In this document: positions 11,101 through 22,855 of the stretch, piece after piece
Numbering within the stretch: position 1 is the first letter of the stretch
Layout of the letters: each line of letters opens with the position of its first letter
Assembly: GCA_015680685.1 (NCBI GenBank)
Contig: MNCI01009653.1
Span: forward strand, 16,931 to 75,966
DNA length: 59,036 nt
Direction of reading: 5' to 3'
Source: Gnetum montanum
Taxonomy: Eukaryota; Streptophyta; Gnetopsida; Gnetales; Gnetaceae
Program-made: the position numbers and the translations under genes
Notes under the pieces: model-generated
Seen by the model: the letters and a program-made list of their open reading frames with translations, nothing else
The model's database searches: none
Told to the model about the DNA's origin: nothing

Positions 11101-11535
11101 TGTGATGCATTGATCTTTCTCATCCATTTTCACCCCCATATATTGCAACTGATGGACTAATGTATTAAATATATTCAAGTGTTATGTAATGGTAGTACCT
11201 TCAACCATTTTACAATCATATAATCATTTCTTCAACAACTTATTGGTTAGGGACTTTGTTTAATACAAAGTTTGCAATTTATCACATGAATCTTTAGCAG
11301 AAGAAACATTGGAAACATTAAGTAATACTGAATATAAAAGATATAAATGAATTATACTTATCACCTTTAGGTTCAACTATTCCCACTCTTCATTAGACAT
11401 CCTATTTAGCTTTACTCTAAAAATTACACTATGCTAGTCCTTTTCAACGAGGAGAGCCTCCATCTTGATCTTCTATAATTCATAGTTAGACCTGTTAAAT
11501 TCTTCAAATTCAATTTTGAAAAATGAGTTGGTCAT
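8181..11535 (-). pseudogene. Copia-A gag-pol polyprotein, decayed
   Basis: Read on the minus strand from ATG 11535 (MTNSFFKIEFEEF). Gag covers about 11535-10780 and ends with a CCHC knuckle whose last Cys is Tyr (CWNCGKVGHIKKDY, near 10860). A Copia protease/spacer segment follows (10740-10400), then the assembly gap. The integrase C-terminus resumes at about 10140 (NYLKIFGCKAYVHVSKF, then KCIFLGYGNDVKAYKLYN). RT covers about 9550-8830 with VDVKTTLLN-type and intact YVDDMLIA motifs (near 9000), and FEMKDLGAAQKILGMEI. RNase H runs to a stop at 8181 (FHAQMKHIEIQYHYI). Stops and frameshifts occur throughout, mostly TAG, TAA and TGA. Order and motifs make the Copia assignment firm; the clade is not determined. 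Confidence 0.8.
10146..10376. other. Assembly gap of 231 Ns in Copia-A integrase
   Basis: Unknown bases. By position the gap covers the integrase zinc-binding and catalytic core region, so integrase integrity cannot be judged. Open frames spanning the gap are meaningless. Confidence 0.95.
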
Positions 11536-11581
11536 GATTTTTTCCCTACAATTACTTGACAAAATAATAGTGGTGTGTGGA

Positions 11582-11600
11582 ACCTCGCTTCGATACCAAT
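11582..11600 (-). promoter_or_regulatory. Copia-A primer-binding site (initiator tRNA-Met type)
   Basis: On the minus strand, directly after the 5' LTR, the sequence reads ATTGGTATCGAAGCGAGG. It closely resembles the standard Copia PBS TGGTATCAGAGC. Confidence 0.75.
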
Positions 11601-12013
11601 TGTTATTCCTAGTCACTTTCACCAATATTATATTAAATCTAAATAAAGAAAATTGCAAGAAATAAAAAAAGCATAGAGTTACCATGGAGAAAACCTTCAA
11701 GGTGAAAAACCCCAGCAAAGAATCAACTCTTAGACCATTAATAGCACAACTTTAGAAGATTGAAGCTCAAGGAGAATTTACAACGGAAGGAAGCTGATTC
11801 TTAAGCTTGTGCTTTAAAAATGTGGTGCATTGGATGCTCCCTTCGAGCTCCTTATATATTGTCATAGAACAAAAAATTAAAAGGGATAAGGTAGTTTATT
11901 TTAATAGGGATAGAGATGGAACCAATTATAACATAGACAAGAATAAAAAATGAATAAGGTAGGGCAGAAATATCAAAGAAAATCAAGGAAAACTTGCCTT
12001 CATCCACCTCACA
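11601..12013 (-). repeat. Copia-A 5' LTR
   Basis: Pairs with 7577-7973. It begins TGTGAGGTGGATGAAGG on the minus strand and ends TAACA next to the PBS. Differences from the 3' LTR are mainly transitions and a few small indels. Confidence 0.8.
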
Positions 12014-12018
12014 CAACA

Positions 12019-15000
12019 ACACTACCCATTATTATGACACCTCATTTCACAAAGGTTTACAATGCATTGTGGATGCAAATAACCTATATTTTCTAGCCTA
12101 TGAGTTGTAAATCTTGTTGTTCCCCTACTATTACAAAAATGATAAAGATAATGCAAAGAATTTGAAAAGAACCCTAAAGTGAGTCATCCATAAAGCTTTT
12201 AACAACTTATTATTTAGCAAAGGACTAGTACAACTTCTACAGAATGAACCTTTTCTCAAAATCATGAAAGTGACAACAATAGCTTACAAATATGACATCC
12301 CCTAGTAATGGGTGAGTAATCAATAAGGGACTTAGCTTAGCTAAATACTTTTGATTATTTATTATCAATAATTAAGCAAATAAGTTGCTAACCTCATTTT
12401 ATTTTATCATAATTTATTAATTAAGTCCAACACACCTACATGTGAAACTTAAGTCCAAGTCGACAAAAGAAATAGGAGGGGCAAAGGAGAACATTGCAAG
12501 TTTGAGAAACTTAAGAGCATTAACTTTGGCCTTTTGAAGCATCAAAGAGGAAATCAAGGTGCTGACAAAGTTTTGTGAAGTTTTAGACATTCAAGAGCTC
12601 TATATCAACTACAAGAGATTGTATGAACTTCCACAAAATTCTAGGTAGTTGTAGTGCTTGTAGAGGCTATTTTGAGATGTCCAAGGTTGAGACGCTTGCC
12701 ACAAGGCTTCCAAAGCCTAATGTCATTGAGGGAGGTATCATCTGATGAATGGAAGTCACTACAAAAGTTTTACAGTGATTTTGACAACTTTAGTTACTAT
12801 ATACACTCAAATTGACTGGTGTAAACACTTTACCATGAGACTTTCTTAGGGAAATGTTAAAGCTAAAACTATAACACCCCTCCCTAGCTAGGGTAGGGTG
12901 ATGCCTAGAATAAAGTAACCTTACAACCAAAGCATGATAAATAAACACCAATGATGTGTAGAATACATGATATTAAGGAAGGTCAAACTGCATAGAAATT
13001 TCATACCACATCAAAAACTAAACATACATTTAAATTTATAAAATTGCATATCTCTACATAAATCAAACTATGTAATTCTTTGCTGAAATACAAAAACACA
13101 TAAACATCATCATCATATATATAAGAGTATAGAGAGTTTCATACAATGATACATAGTTCATACTACTATACATGAAAATATACATTAACCAAGCATTGAA
13201 AACTTTTCCCTCCTCTACCCTCCCTCTCCATGCTCATCTAGGCTCCTATGCCCTTCATCTACAATTCAATAAATTCAGTACACAATTGAGTGGAAAGTCT
13301 TTACACTTCCCCTAATAGATGGCTAACAAGTGCTACACTAGAGGAGAGAAGTGGGGTATAAGGCAACCTACAACAACTATTAGTCTTACACATGCTCAAA
13401 ACAACACACATACCATATTGTCCATAATGCTAACATAATCATTATCAAAGACAATAGATGACTATCATACAATCATAAATAAATCCATGGCCCATATCAT
13501 CTATCATGCCCATGTCATCATACCCACAATATATAATTAAATATTCCATGATCAACATAATCATAATCTAATCATAACACATATTATCAATGATATGACT
13601 TACAAACTGATACTATCATATACATAGCCCATGTGGTTGTTAGCATATTCACACTCAGTGGAGCATGTGAAATGTTGCCATGAATACTCATAATAGCCCT
13701 TGCTTGTAGGTCTATTATTAGTTTTTTATTCATCCAACCAGTGCTAAGGTCCATCAACCTGTGATCCACAACCACTAGCCTTCTAGAGAACTAGTGATAG
13801 GGACGAACACACCTATGCCACATACTAGCTATAGAGACAAACACACCTATGCTCTCCCACTCTCAAGATGAGGCCTACGACAAGAGCCTCACCAATGCAT
13901 CACAATGGGGGTCAATTCATACTACCTCCAAGGTGTCTCATCACCAATTGGTCCACACCCTCATGCTACCACCACTCGTCAATGACTATCATGAGCATTG
14001 TCGCGAAGACATGTACACATTCTATCTAGCTTAAGCCAACACATGTCATAAGCAAAACACATCCAAACAAACATAACGTAACCACATATATCTAAACCTA
14101 ATAGTTATAGTCATTCCATGAAAACAATAAGACAATTTGACAAAACAACATTAATACTATGGTATGACAAAACAATACCATATTTCTCAAACTACATGTA
14201 ATTCCACAAAAATTACCTCTATAATAACCTTCAAAATGATATATGCCCAAGAGAAAATGATCCCAATGACACTAATTTTACCTAAATCGAACTCCTAAAA
14301 GAAAAGCTATGTGTATTCAAAGTTTGATTAATAAAATAATATTTAATAATCGCTAGGAAGGATTGGAACTCCCAAAAATGCTCATGCCCCAATAGGCCTT
14401 GAAAATATCATATTCTAATTATAACAATCTTATCAACATCACATATCATATTCTACAAATTCACATCATACCATACATCACATATATATTACTACATAAT
14501 TCATAACCAAAATCAAACAATTTCAAGAAATAGAAAAAATAACATGCCCAAGCTTAATCTTTGAGCTATCCACCCCACATGCTCACATCACATAATCATA
14601 TACACTAATCTAGCACAAAAATATAGGAAAAAGGTAAAGACAATCCATAGATTAAAATTATTGGGGTAGAAAGGCCAAAACAAGCATAAAACACTCAGAG
14701 AAATATAGTAGGACTCTATTTCACTTCCAACAAGTTCTACACCCACGTAGATATGACCGCAGCAATCCCAAATCTAGGCTTAAAGTAAGCAAAAACCATC
14801 CACAAAGCTCAAAATTTAGAAAAATGTGGAACAAAAGAAGAGACAAGAAAGAAAAACTAAAGAATAGGCTCCTATGCATTTTTGTTAATGTGAACACATC
14901 CACAAAATAAATAGAAACCCAAAATCCAATTTCTATGGGTAAGTGGTGGTGAGGCGATGGGTACAAGAAAAACAAAAATATAACGTATAATTTTTACTAT

Positions 15001-16358
15001 ATGCTTTGTATTAAAAAAACAAAACAATGATGCACTTCTTTTCTCATGTGATGGGAGTTCACTTTTTTTTAAAAATTGTTTAATATTTTTTAAATGAACT
15101 ATTTTCATAAGGTATCTTTATTTTTTCCTCTGCAGCTAACGCTAGGAACTTTAATCATGTGTAACAAATACACTAGGACTCCACTACAAGATCCTTTTCA
15201 AATGCTCTACACATTCACATGACAAAATCGCACCCAAACATCACACAACATAGCGCTATAGTGAAAATGCATAAATATCAAAATCACACACAAAGCATAA
15301 AGACATACTAGATAGGTGCTTTTGTACATCAATCCAACACCCCTACCAGCAACCTCACTTGTCTAACACATCACATAGGGCTAGTGTATGTAATCACATT
15401 ATTTAAGAATGTAAAGACATCATAATTGTAACATAAATACAAAGCCTTATAACATATAAAATACATTTATATTACATTAACTTGTCCTTGACAACCCAGC
15501 AGGACTCCACACATAATGTATAAATTGTAAACGTATGACCATACCTAATGTCTTTAGATGGGATGTAATAGAAATGGCTTAGAGTGCTGGTGCTGCAAGA
15601 TGAAGGGCTACGTCACCAATCTAAGAATTGGGATTTTATGCCACATGTTGAGATTAATAACCAATCAAGGAGGAAAGAGTAGGAATTAGAAGAGGAAGCA
15701 AAGAGACTTAAAAACATGTCTGAGACTAGTTCAATTAGTAGATATGCATACAATAAATATATTATAAATTTTAAAATTATAATGAAAATTGTTTATAAAT
15801 TTTTCCTTTATTTTTATTGGATGGTAGAAATATACATGCTATAAGTTTTGAAAACATCCTTTATAAAATTAACAAGTGTTCTTGATAACATTTTGGAGCA
15901 AATGAACTAGATTTTACTTCTTGTTGCATAATTTTTCCAATATGCATAAATCTACTTCTTAGACCTAAAGAAGGAAAATAAAAAAAATTTTACAACAAGA
16001 AACAAACTGAAGAATAGCTTAAAAGAAGTATAGATGAATAGCTACAATTTATGCAATTTGTTATATATTTCTTGCAATAAAAATGCAAAAATGCTATTCC
16101 AAAAAGCTAAAAAATTTTATGGAACATAACAAATAAATAAATACTAATTTTTGCAATAGTAAAATACAAGATAGACAAAAAGTAACAAATAAGGCCAAGT
16201 TGATAGATGGAAAAGCACAACAATACTATAGCTAAAAAAAGTTAAACAGTACCTACTTTGCAATAACAAACTCATATATAGGTTGTAAGAAAGGTCATTA
16301 ATGTACGTAAGATTATCATATTCTTGAAAATCATTTTGTACTTTTGGAGATATATCTA
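12019..16358. other. Long non-coding AT-rich stretch with possible LTR relics
   Basis: No convincing protein on either strand. TATGACATCCCCTAG near 12293 and TATAACACCCCTCCC near 12868 resemble the TGTAACACCC-type starts of plant Gypsy LTRs. The stretch 12868-14050, rich in short direct repeats, may be a decayed long LTR. A small direct repeat (ACACACCTATGC) lies near 13808 and 13844. From 15600 to 16350 the DNA is very AT-rich and I see nothing else in it. Confidence 0.35.
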
Positions 16359-16819
16359 TGAGTAAAGTGAATGCAACTGCCATTCACATAAACTTAGATA
16401 TTGTCATCTCTTTGATTATAAGCACTATCTTTTTTGTAATGGTATGGTACAATAGTTATGTTGTAATAAACTACAGTGTTAAGTATTTAACTATAGATAT
16501 TTGAAATATATGCAATGTAAAACTATTGTTCATCTCCATCATTTTACTACTATTAATATCCAATTTTCATCTAGCATCCCATGCTATAAATATGGTTATA
16601 AGGAAGCCTTCAAGGTAGTGTGTTTGGCTTTCATCCCAATGCTTTCTTCTTTCCCATTCTCTATTGTTTATTGTGTTTTAGAAATTCTCTCTGAGCTAAC
16701 ATAAAGATCCAGGATTCCATTTTTTATCGGGGTTTTTTTGGTTTTCCCCCAAGATATATTCTTGTATTTTTATATTAATTTATTTTTTTACTATTATCAC
16801 GAACAATCTAAAAATCACA
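16359..16819 (+). repeat. Copia-B 5' LTR
   Basis: Aligns with 20821-21277 through TTCACATAA, TAGATATT, GTATTTAACTA, CCATTTT-type blocks and the terminal AACAATCTAAAAATCACA. It contains TATAAATA at 16585-16592. Confidence 0.75.
16585..16592 (+). promoter_or_regulatory. Copia-B 5' LTR TATA box
   Basis: TATAAATA, conserved at 21043-21050 in the 3' LTR; likely core promoter of the element. Confidence 0.5.
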
Positions 16820-16821
16820 AT

Positions 16822-16835
16822 TGGTATTGGAGCCA
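16822..16835 (+). promoter_or_regulatory. Copia-B primer-binding site
   Basis: TGGTATTGGAGCCA follows the LTR end by two bases and resembles the initiator tRNA-Met PBS TGGTATCAGAGC. Confidence 0.75.
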
Positions 16836-16871
16836 AGCTCTTTCGTGGTGGTTTTTTTGTGGTGTTGTTTG

Positions 16872-17840
16872 ATTTTAGGGTATGGCAAACTTTACAAAAA
16901 TTAAAAGTGAAAAATTGTCTAGCAATGATTACGAAGTTTGGAGAATGTGCATAGAGGATCTTCTTGTTAGCAAAGATCTTTGACAAGTAATTACTTATTC
17001 AAAGCCTACTACTATTATAGATTTAGACTAAGAGGCCTTCGATAGAAAGGCATGAACCAAAATTCATTTGTCTCTCTCTCGTTCAGTGCTACTCAATGTT
17101 TCTAAATTTTTAATTGCCAAAGATTATTAAAAAATTTGTACCAAACAAAATCAGTTGCTAATAGATTGTTTCATAGGAGGAATTTACACACACTCAAGGT
17201 GCTTGAAGGTATGTTAATTACTGATCATTTAAGTATCTTTAACAATATCATGATGTAACTTGAAGAAATTGAAGATAAAATGAAAGAGGAAGATCACTGT
17301 ATGTATCTTTTAGAGTCCCTTCTTGAGTCTTTGAATACTATTGTAATGTCAATGAGTAATTATGTGTCAACTCTTAATTTTGATACTATTGTACCCCAAC
17401 TCCTTAGTGAAGAAAGGAGAATTAAAAGGCTTGCCCCTATCCAAAGTGATATTTTCCTTGCCAAAAACTCCAAGTTAATTTTGAATAAAATCCCATAGTT
17501 TAAACCACCTAGATCCTAGAAAAATTTGACAAAACCAAGATGTTGGAATTATGGAAAGATTGATCATCTTAAAAGATATTGTAAAGTAATAAAGAAAGGA
17601 AAGGCATCTATAAATAATAATAATAATAATAATGAAATTCCTCCTTCTCATTGAGAGGGATATTTGTATGTGGTGTCATCAGTTGATGACACTAAGAGAG
17701 TTTCTTGGTATATTGATTCTGGTACTTCCTATCACTATACCCCACATCTTAAGTGGTTTTGTGAATACTTTGTTTATAATCTTGGTGTGGTCAAAATAGA
17801 TGATGATAGTCTTTGTGATTCTGTTTGGTATGGGTAAAGT
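16872..17840 (+). pseudogene. Copia-B gag and protease start, decayed
   Basis: The frame starts at ATG 16872 (MANFTKIKSEKLSSNDYEVW, typical Copia gag N-terminus) and contains many stops. Gag body is readable near 17280-17500 (YLLESLLESLNTIVMSMSNY). A zinc knuckle near 17543 reads CWNYGKIDHLKRYC, with the second Cys changed to Tyr. An AAT run at 17611-17632 encodes poly-Asn. The Asp protease motif WYIDSGTSYHY lies near 17710. The frame is lost near 17825, where a small deletion moves the reading frame to that of pol. Confidence 0.75.
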
Positions 17841-20630
17841 TAAAATCCAATTTAAGGATGGAACTGTTAAAACTATATTTCATGTTTGTCATGTACCTAA
17901 ACTCATAATGAATCTCTTGTCCATGAGTGAGTTAGATTCTATAGGTCTAACTATCATATTTGGTAAAGGAAAATGTAAAATGTTGCCAGGGTCTTTACCT
18001 ATAGCCACTAGTGTAAAAGAGGAAATACTTTACTAGTTGGAAGCAAGAACGTTGCAACACAACTTCAACATGGTAGTTGTTACTAACTTTCATTCAAGCA
18101 TTGATCTTTAACATAGAACATTAGCACATTTAAGTGAAAAAGGTTTAAAGGAACTACATAAAAAATGTAACATTAACCTTACAAAAGAATCTTTGAATTT
18201 TTGTCATCATTGCCTACTTAGTAAACAAACATGTTCAAGATTGCCAAGAAGTAATGCTAAAGTTAATCAAGTCTTAGAGTTAATACATAGTTATGTATGT
18301 GAATGAGTTAAGGACTTGCAAACATTCTCACTTGGAGATGCTACATATTATGTTTCATTCATTGATGATTTTCCAAGGAAAGCTTGGATCTATTTAATGA
18401 AACATAAGTTTGAAGTGTTTAAAAAATTTAAAGAGTTTAAAGCTCTTGTTGAAAATTAGTTAGGAAAGAAAATCAAGGTTCTTCAAATAGGTAATGGTGG
18501 TGAATTTTTCTCCCATGCTTTTAATAATTTTTTTAAAGAAAATGGCATATGTAGACAAAATACTATTCCATGAACTCCCAAATGAAATGAAGTATCTAAA
18601 CATTTTAATAGAACATTTCTAGAAAGAATTAGATGCATGCTAAGTGATGCTAGTCTTGGTAAACATTTTTGGGCTAAAGCTGCAATGACTGCTTTGCAAT
18701 TGATGGAAAGATTCCAAAAGGAATCTGGGAGTGGCAAGTCTGTTAATTTGAATTATCTTTGAGTTTTTGGATGTGAAGCTTATATTCACATTCCAAAAAT
18801 CGATAAATCAAAATTAGACTATAAGTTTGTAAGATGTATTTTCCTTGGTTATGGTCATAGTGTTAATGCTTATAAGTTGTACAACCTAGAAACTAAGAGG
18901 GTTACCTATAGTTGTGATGTTGTATTTAGAGAGTGTTGCAAACATATTAAGTGTAAACTCTCTAATGATGTAACACTTGATCATGTATCTTTTCAAGTTA
19001 TTAAAGGAAGTTCAGAGGGTCATCCTCCCTTAGCAGGAGATATTGCTCCTAACTAATAGGATGGTGTGCATAATATACAATACATAAGTACAAGGGAAGA
19101 TGAAAGTGAAGATGAGAAAATCAAGTATCAACATGATGCTCCATCAACATCACAACTCTTAAGATGGTATGGTCACATAAGAAAATTACCCACTTAGTTT
19201 GAAGGTCAAATTCTAATTGTTGAAGCTGAACCACTTACTTAGGATGAAGCATGTACATCTCTTTATTGTAAAGAATGGAAGTGAGTGATGGATGATGAAA
19301 TGTCTACTATTTAGAAGAATAAGACATAAGAATTGGTTGAACTTCCATCTAATAGAAAACCAATTAGATGTAAGTGGGTGTTCAAAATTAAAACTAGTGA
19401 CCAATTTAAAGCATGTCTTGTTGCTAAGGGTTATTCCCAAAAGAAGGGAACTGATTATGATGAAATCTTCTCCCTTGTGGTAAAATTAACATCCATTAGA
19501 TCATTGCTATCTATAGCAACAACTTATGATCTAGAACTTAAACAAATGGATGTCAAAACTACTTTCCTTAATTGTGATCTTGAGGATGAAATATATATGC
19601 TTGAATCTAAATGGTATGAAGTGAAAGGAAAATAACATATGGTGTGTCAATTGCTAAGACCATTCTATGGGCTCAAACAAGCACAAAGGATATGGAATAA
19701 AAAATTTAATGAACACATGTTAAATATTGACTTCATTAAAAGTCAAGAAGACTTCTGCTTATATGTCAAAAATAAAAATGGAAAACTCTTAAGTTTACTG
19801 CTAAATGTTGATGACATGTTAATAGTAGGAAGTGACATAGATGAAATTAAGGAGTTGAAAAAAATTCTTTCTTCTCAATTTGAGATGAAAGATCTTGATG
19901 TTCTTAAAAGGATTTTGGACATGGAAGTTACAAAAAACATAGGTAATAACAAACTTTGGGTTGGAAAATCTACATATGTGCAAAATAACTTAAAAATATA
20001 TAATATGCAAGATTGTAAGCCTCTGGAAACACCCTATGAAACTAGGATGAAACTCTAAGTTAAAACATGTCCCAAGACAGATGATGAAAAAGAGCTCATG
20101 ATAAAAATTCTATATGCTAATGCTATTAGTAGTTTGATGTATGTAATGATCACTACTAGACCTCATATTGCATACATTGTTGGAAAACTCAGCAACTATA
20201 TGTCTAATCCAGGGAAATAACACTAGATTGCTGTAAAATAAGTTTTTTGATATCTTCATGGTACTATGACCTTTATATTTTTTATCAAAGTGATTTGTCC
20301 ATTTTACATGGTTATGTGGATGCTGACTAGGATGGGGATTTGGAAAAAAAAAATCAACGTGTATATGTGTTTAATATCTTTGGTGGTGCTATCTCTTGGA
20401 AAAGCTAATTGCAATCTTATGTAGCTCAATCTACTACTGAAGTAGAATATGTTGTTTCAAACCTAGTTGGTCAAGAAGCAACATGGCTTCAAAGATTAGT
20501 GGCTAAACTTGAAATTTATTTAAAAATTATGAAAATTAGTTGTGATAACCAAAGTGCAATTTATATATCCAAGAATGCCACTTTCCATAGTAGGACGAAG
20601 CATATAGAAATAAAATATCACTATATTTGA
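17800..20630 (+). pseudogene. Copia-B pol: integrase, RT and RNase H, decayed
   Basis: One frame runs from about 17830 to 20058 with scattered stops, then shifts before RNase H at 20409-20630. The GAG-pre-integrase zinc site is near 18117-18240 (HRTLAHLSEKGLKELH and FCHHC). In the integrase core all three catalytic acids appear replaced: the first Asp is Tyr at 18292-18294, the second is Gly in QIGNGGEF near 18490, and the Glu is Lys in NEVSKHFNRT near 18590. The C-terminal FGCEAYIHIPK block follows near 18770. RT (19333-20058) has VDVKTTFLN, LLRPFYGLKQA and a YVDD changed to NVDD (Asn codon 19804). RNase H ends with STTEVEYV and FHSRTKHIEIKYHYI. The copy is catalytically dead. Confidence 0.8.
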
Positions 20631-20808
20631 GAGTAGATAAATGAAAAAAGAATTCTTCTTGAAAAAATTAAGACAAAAGAGAATCCTACTAATATGATTA
20701 AAGAATCTTTATATGCTGAAAATTGTTTATGGTGTCGAATAGTTTTTGGTGTCATGGAAGGTGATATCATCTAAGTTCTTGATCAAGCTTCACAGTGACT
20801 TTTCCTTC

Positions 20809-20820
20809 AAAAGGGAGAAT
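20809..20820 (+). promoter_or_regulatory. Copia-B polypurine tract
   Basis: AAAAGGGAGAAT immediately before the 3' LTR start TGTAAGGGAAGG. Confidence 0.7.
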
Positions 20821-21277
20821 TGTAAGGGAAGGCAACTATCATTCACATAAGCTTAGATATTATCATCTCTTTGATTACAAACAGTATCTTTCTTGTAATT
20901 GTATGGTACAACAGTTATGTTATAATAAACTACAATGTCAAGTATTTAACTACAGATATTTGAAATATAGTCAATGTAAAACTATTGTTCATCTTATCAT
21001 TTTACTGCTATTAATATCCAATTTTCAACAATCATTTCATGCTATAAATACAGTTACAAGGAAACATTCAAGGCAATGTGTTTGGCTTTCATCCAAATGC
21101 TTCCTTCTTTTCAATTCTCTATTGTTCCTTGTGTTTCAAAAATTCTCTCTAAGCTAAAATAAAGATCCAGGAGCCTATTTCTTGCTAGGGTTTGTCTTGT
21201 TTTTTCCCATGATATAGTCTTATGTTTTTCTATTAATTTATTTTTTTACTATTATCCTGAACAATCTAAAAATCATA
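20821..21277 (+). repeat. Copia-B 3' LTR
   Basis: Pairs with 16359-16819. It ends AAAAATCATA, where the terminal CA has become TA. Confidence 0.75.
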
Positions 21278-22855
21278 GTATCAAAAGTAAATGCAATTGA
21301 ATCTTTAAAAATGTAATCTAATAATAATTAAATATAGAATTATCTTTCATGTAAATAAAAGTGAGATAAAATTACTCCAATGAAACATGCTTATAAAAAT
21401 ACATTTGATCAGATAGAAGATACCAAGGATTTTGACAAGGTTTTAAAAAAGTAAAATTTCTTAAACAAATACTTACGCAAAAAGCTAAAGAAAGAAAAAC
21501 ACATGCAATAAAACCCTAGAAATCCATAGCCATGGAACAACACTACTAAACCATAAGGCTATTTTTTAGTATCATGGACCTAATTTATCATTGTTGTAAT
21601 TATTCAACATGTTATTTTCAAATATAAATACAATGTAAAATGCTAGAAACACAAAGAGGAAAAGCTTCCTTTTCACTTTAAATATTTCGTTGTAACCTCA
21701 CCAACATAATTTCAAGTATTAATTGTACAATTTCATAAAAACCACCATGCAAACTTGTCACTGATTCTAGTTGGAGCATTACAAAATTCAATGTAGTTTG
21801 GCATTAGTAATAATGTTGATACAAAATAGCAAAAAAAAAAAAACTTCTGCAAATCAGCAAGAGAGTTCTATGATCATACAACCCTATACACACAATATTG
21901 TAAATATTCTCACTATCTGCATTGCATTTCTTAAATGTTTTTTGATTCAACATTTCTTTCTCTCTGTACTAGAGTAGAAGGGATAAATAATAAAATAATG
22001 TAACCCTTACCAAAATTTTTCACTTATCCGGATGCCAACCTAATCTCTCTACACTAGTTCCTTTTATCATATGTAGCTAAACTGCCACATCAACATGTTT
22101 GAAGCTTATTCTATACATATTATGTTATTTCAACATGTTTGAAGGTTGTGCACCATGGTATAAAATACCTTTTTATGATAAGGTTATAGGTGGATTCAAT
22201 TTCTTCCTTTGCTTCTGCCTTTAGGTATGCCCCTATCAAAATAACTTTATGATGGCACTCTTATTTAATGTGTCAAATCTAGCCTTGTGTTACCCACTTC
22301 TNCATCATAAAGTTATTTTGATAGGGGCATACCTAAAGGCAGAAGCAAAGGAAGAAATTGAANTAATCGATGCAAGTTTAGTGGTGACTTTTAGTTAATA
22401 TTTTCTTTGATTAATGTAACCTTTGCTAGATTGATCTTAGTATTAGTTGATTTTCTTAAAATTGTAACACCTACATTTTTAATTGCAACTAATTCTTGAC
22501 TTTATAAAATATTTAAAATAAATTCTTTTAAGCTTATGAAAAGTTTTGTCATGGTTTTCATGCTAGCAAGATAGTGATTGAAAGCACCTACTCTAAATTA
22601 TTTTCTCATCTCTTACATGATTATACAAAGATACATAAATATTTTTTTAATGCATGTAGTAGACCAATTTATTAAAAATACTCATCATATGATAATAAAG
22701 TATTTTTTAGACTTGCTACTCATCATTTGACATCATTATTAGGGATGATGCTAGTAATTTAGTTTAGTTAGTACTATATATGATCATTGTTAATGTTTTG
22801 AAGATTTATTTTTGGAATATTTAATATCACTTAATTCACATATACTAATTCAATC
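21278..22855. other. Non-coding AT-rich stretch
   Basis: No recognisable gene. It contains a poly-A tract near 21831-21843 and the flagged 60-bp inverted repeat at 22195-22362. I see nothing else supportable. Confidence 0.4.
22195..22362. repeat. Perfect 60-bp inverted repeat bounded by single Ns
   Basis: 22195-22254 and 22303-22362 are exact reverse complements over 60 bases, separated by 48 bases. Single Ns sit exactly at 22302 and 22363, the two ends of the right arm. The perfect identity in otherwise decayed DNA and the placement of the Ns suggest a gap-filling artefact rather than a natural hairpin. Confidence 0.85.

Larger units (their letters stand above)
7572..12018 (-). mobile_element. 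Copia-A: complete-structure Ty1/Copia retrotransposon
   Basis: The element reads right to left. LTRs of about 400 bp (7577-7973 and 11601-12013) bound it. Its PBS resembles initiator tRNA-Met, its PPT is purine-rich, and the 5-bp target duplication CAACA is present at both ends (7572-7576 and 12014-12018). The internal region encodes gag, protease, integrase (mostly hidden by the 231-N gap), RT and RNase H in Copia order. Many stops and shifts make it non-functional. Confidence 0.85.
16359..21277 (+). mobile_element. Copia-B: Ty1/Copia retrotransposon
   Basis: LTRs at about 16359-16819 and 20821-21277 enclose PBS, gag, protease, integrase, RT, RNase H and PPT in Copia order. The 5' LTR start is uncertain by a few bases because of a small insertion there, and I could not find a clean target duplication. 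Its proteins are close in sequence to those of Copia-A (for example IWNKKFNEHM against MWNKKFNDNM), so the two belong to the same clade. The coding region is decayed. Confidence 0.85.

Noticed and set aside
12868-14050. Solo long LTR of a Gypsy element
   Set aside because: The start resembles TGTAACACCC-type LTRs, but no second copy, clear end or target duplication was found, so it is only mentioned as a possibility.
16822-16835. tRNA gene fragments at PBS-like sites (also 11582, 45492, 58446)
   Set aside because: Only the 3' acceptor complement of a tRNA is present directly after an LTR, as expected for primer-binding sites; no cloverleaf can be formed.
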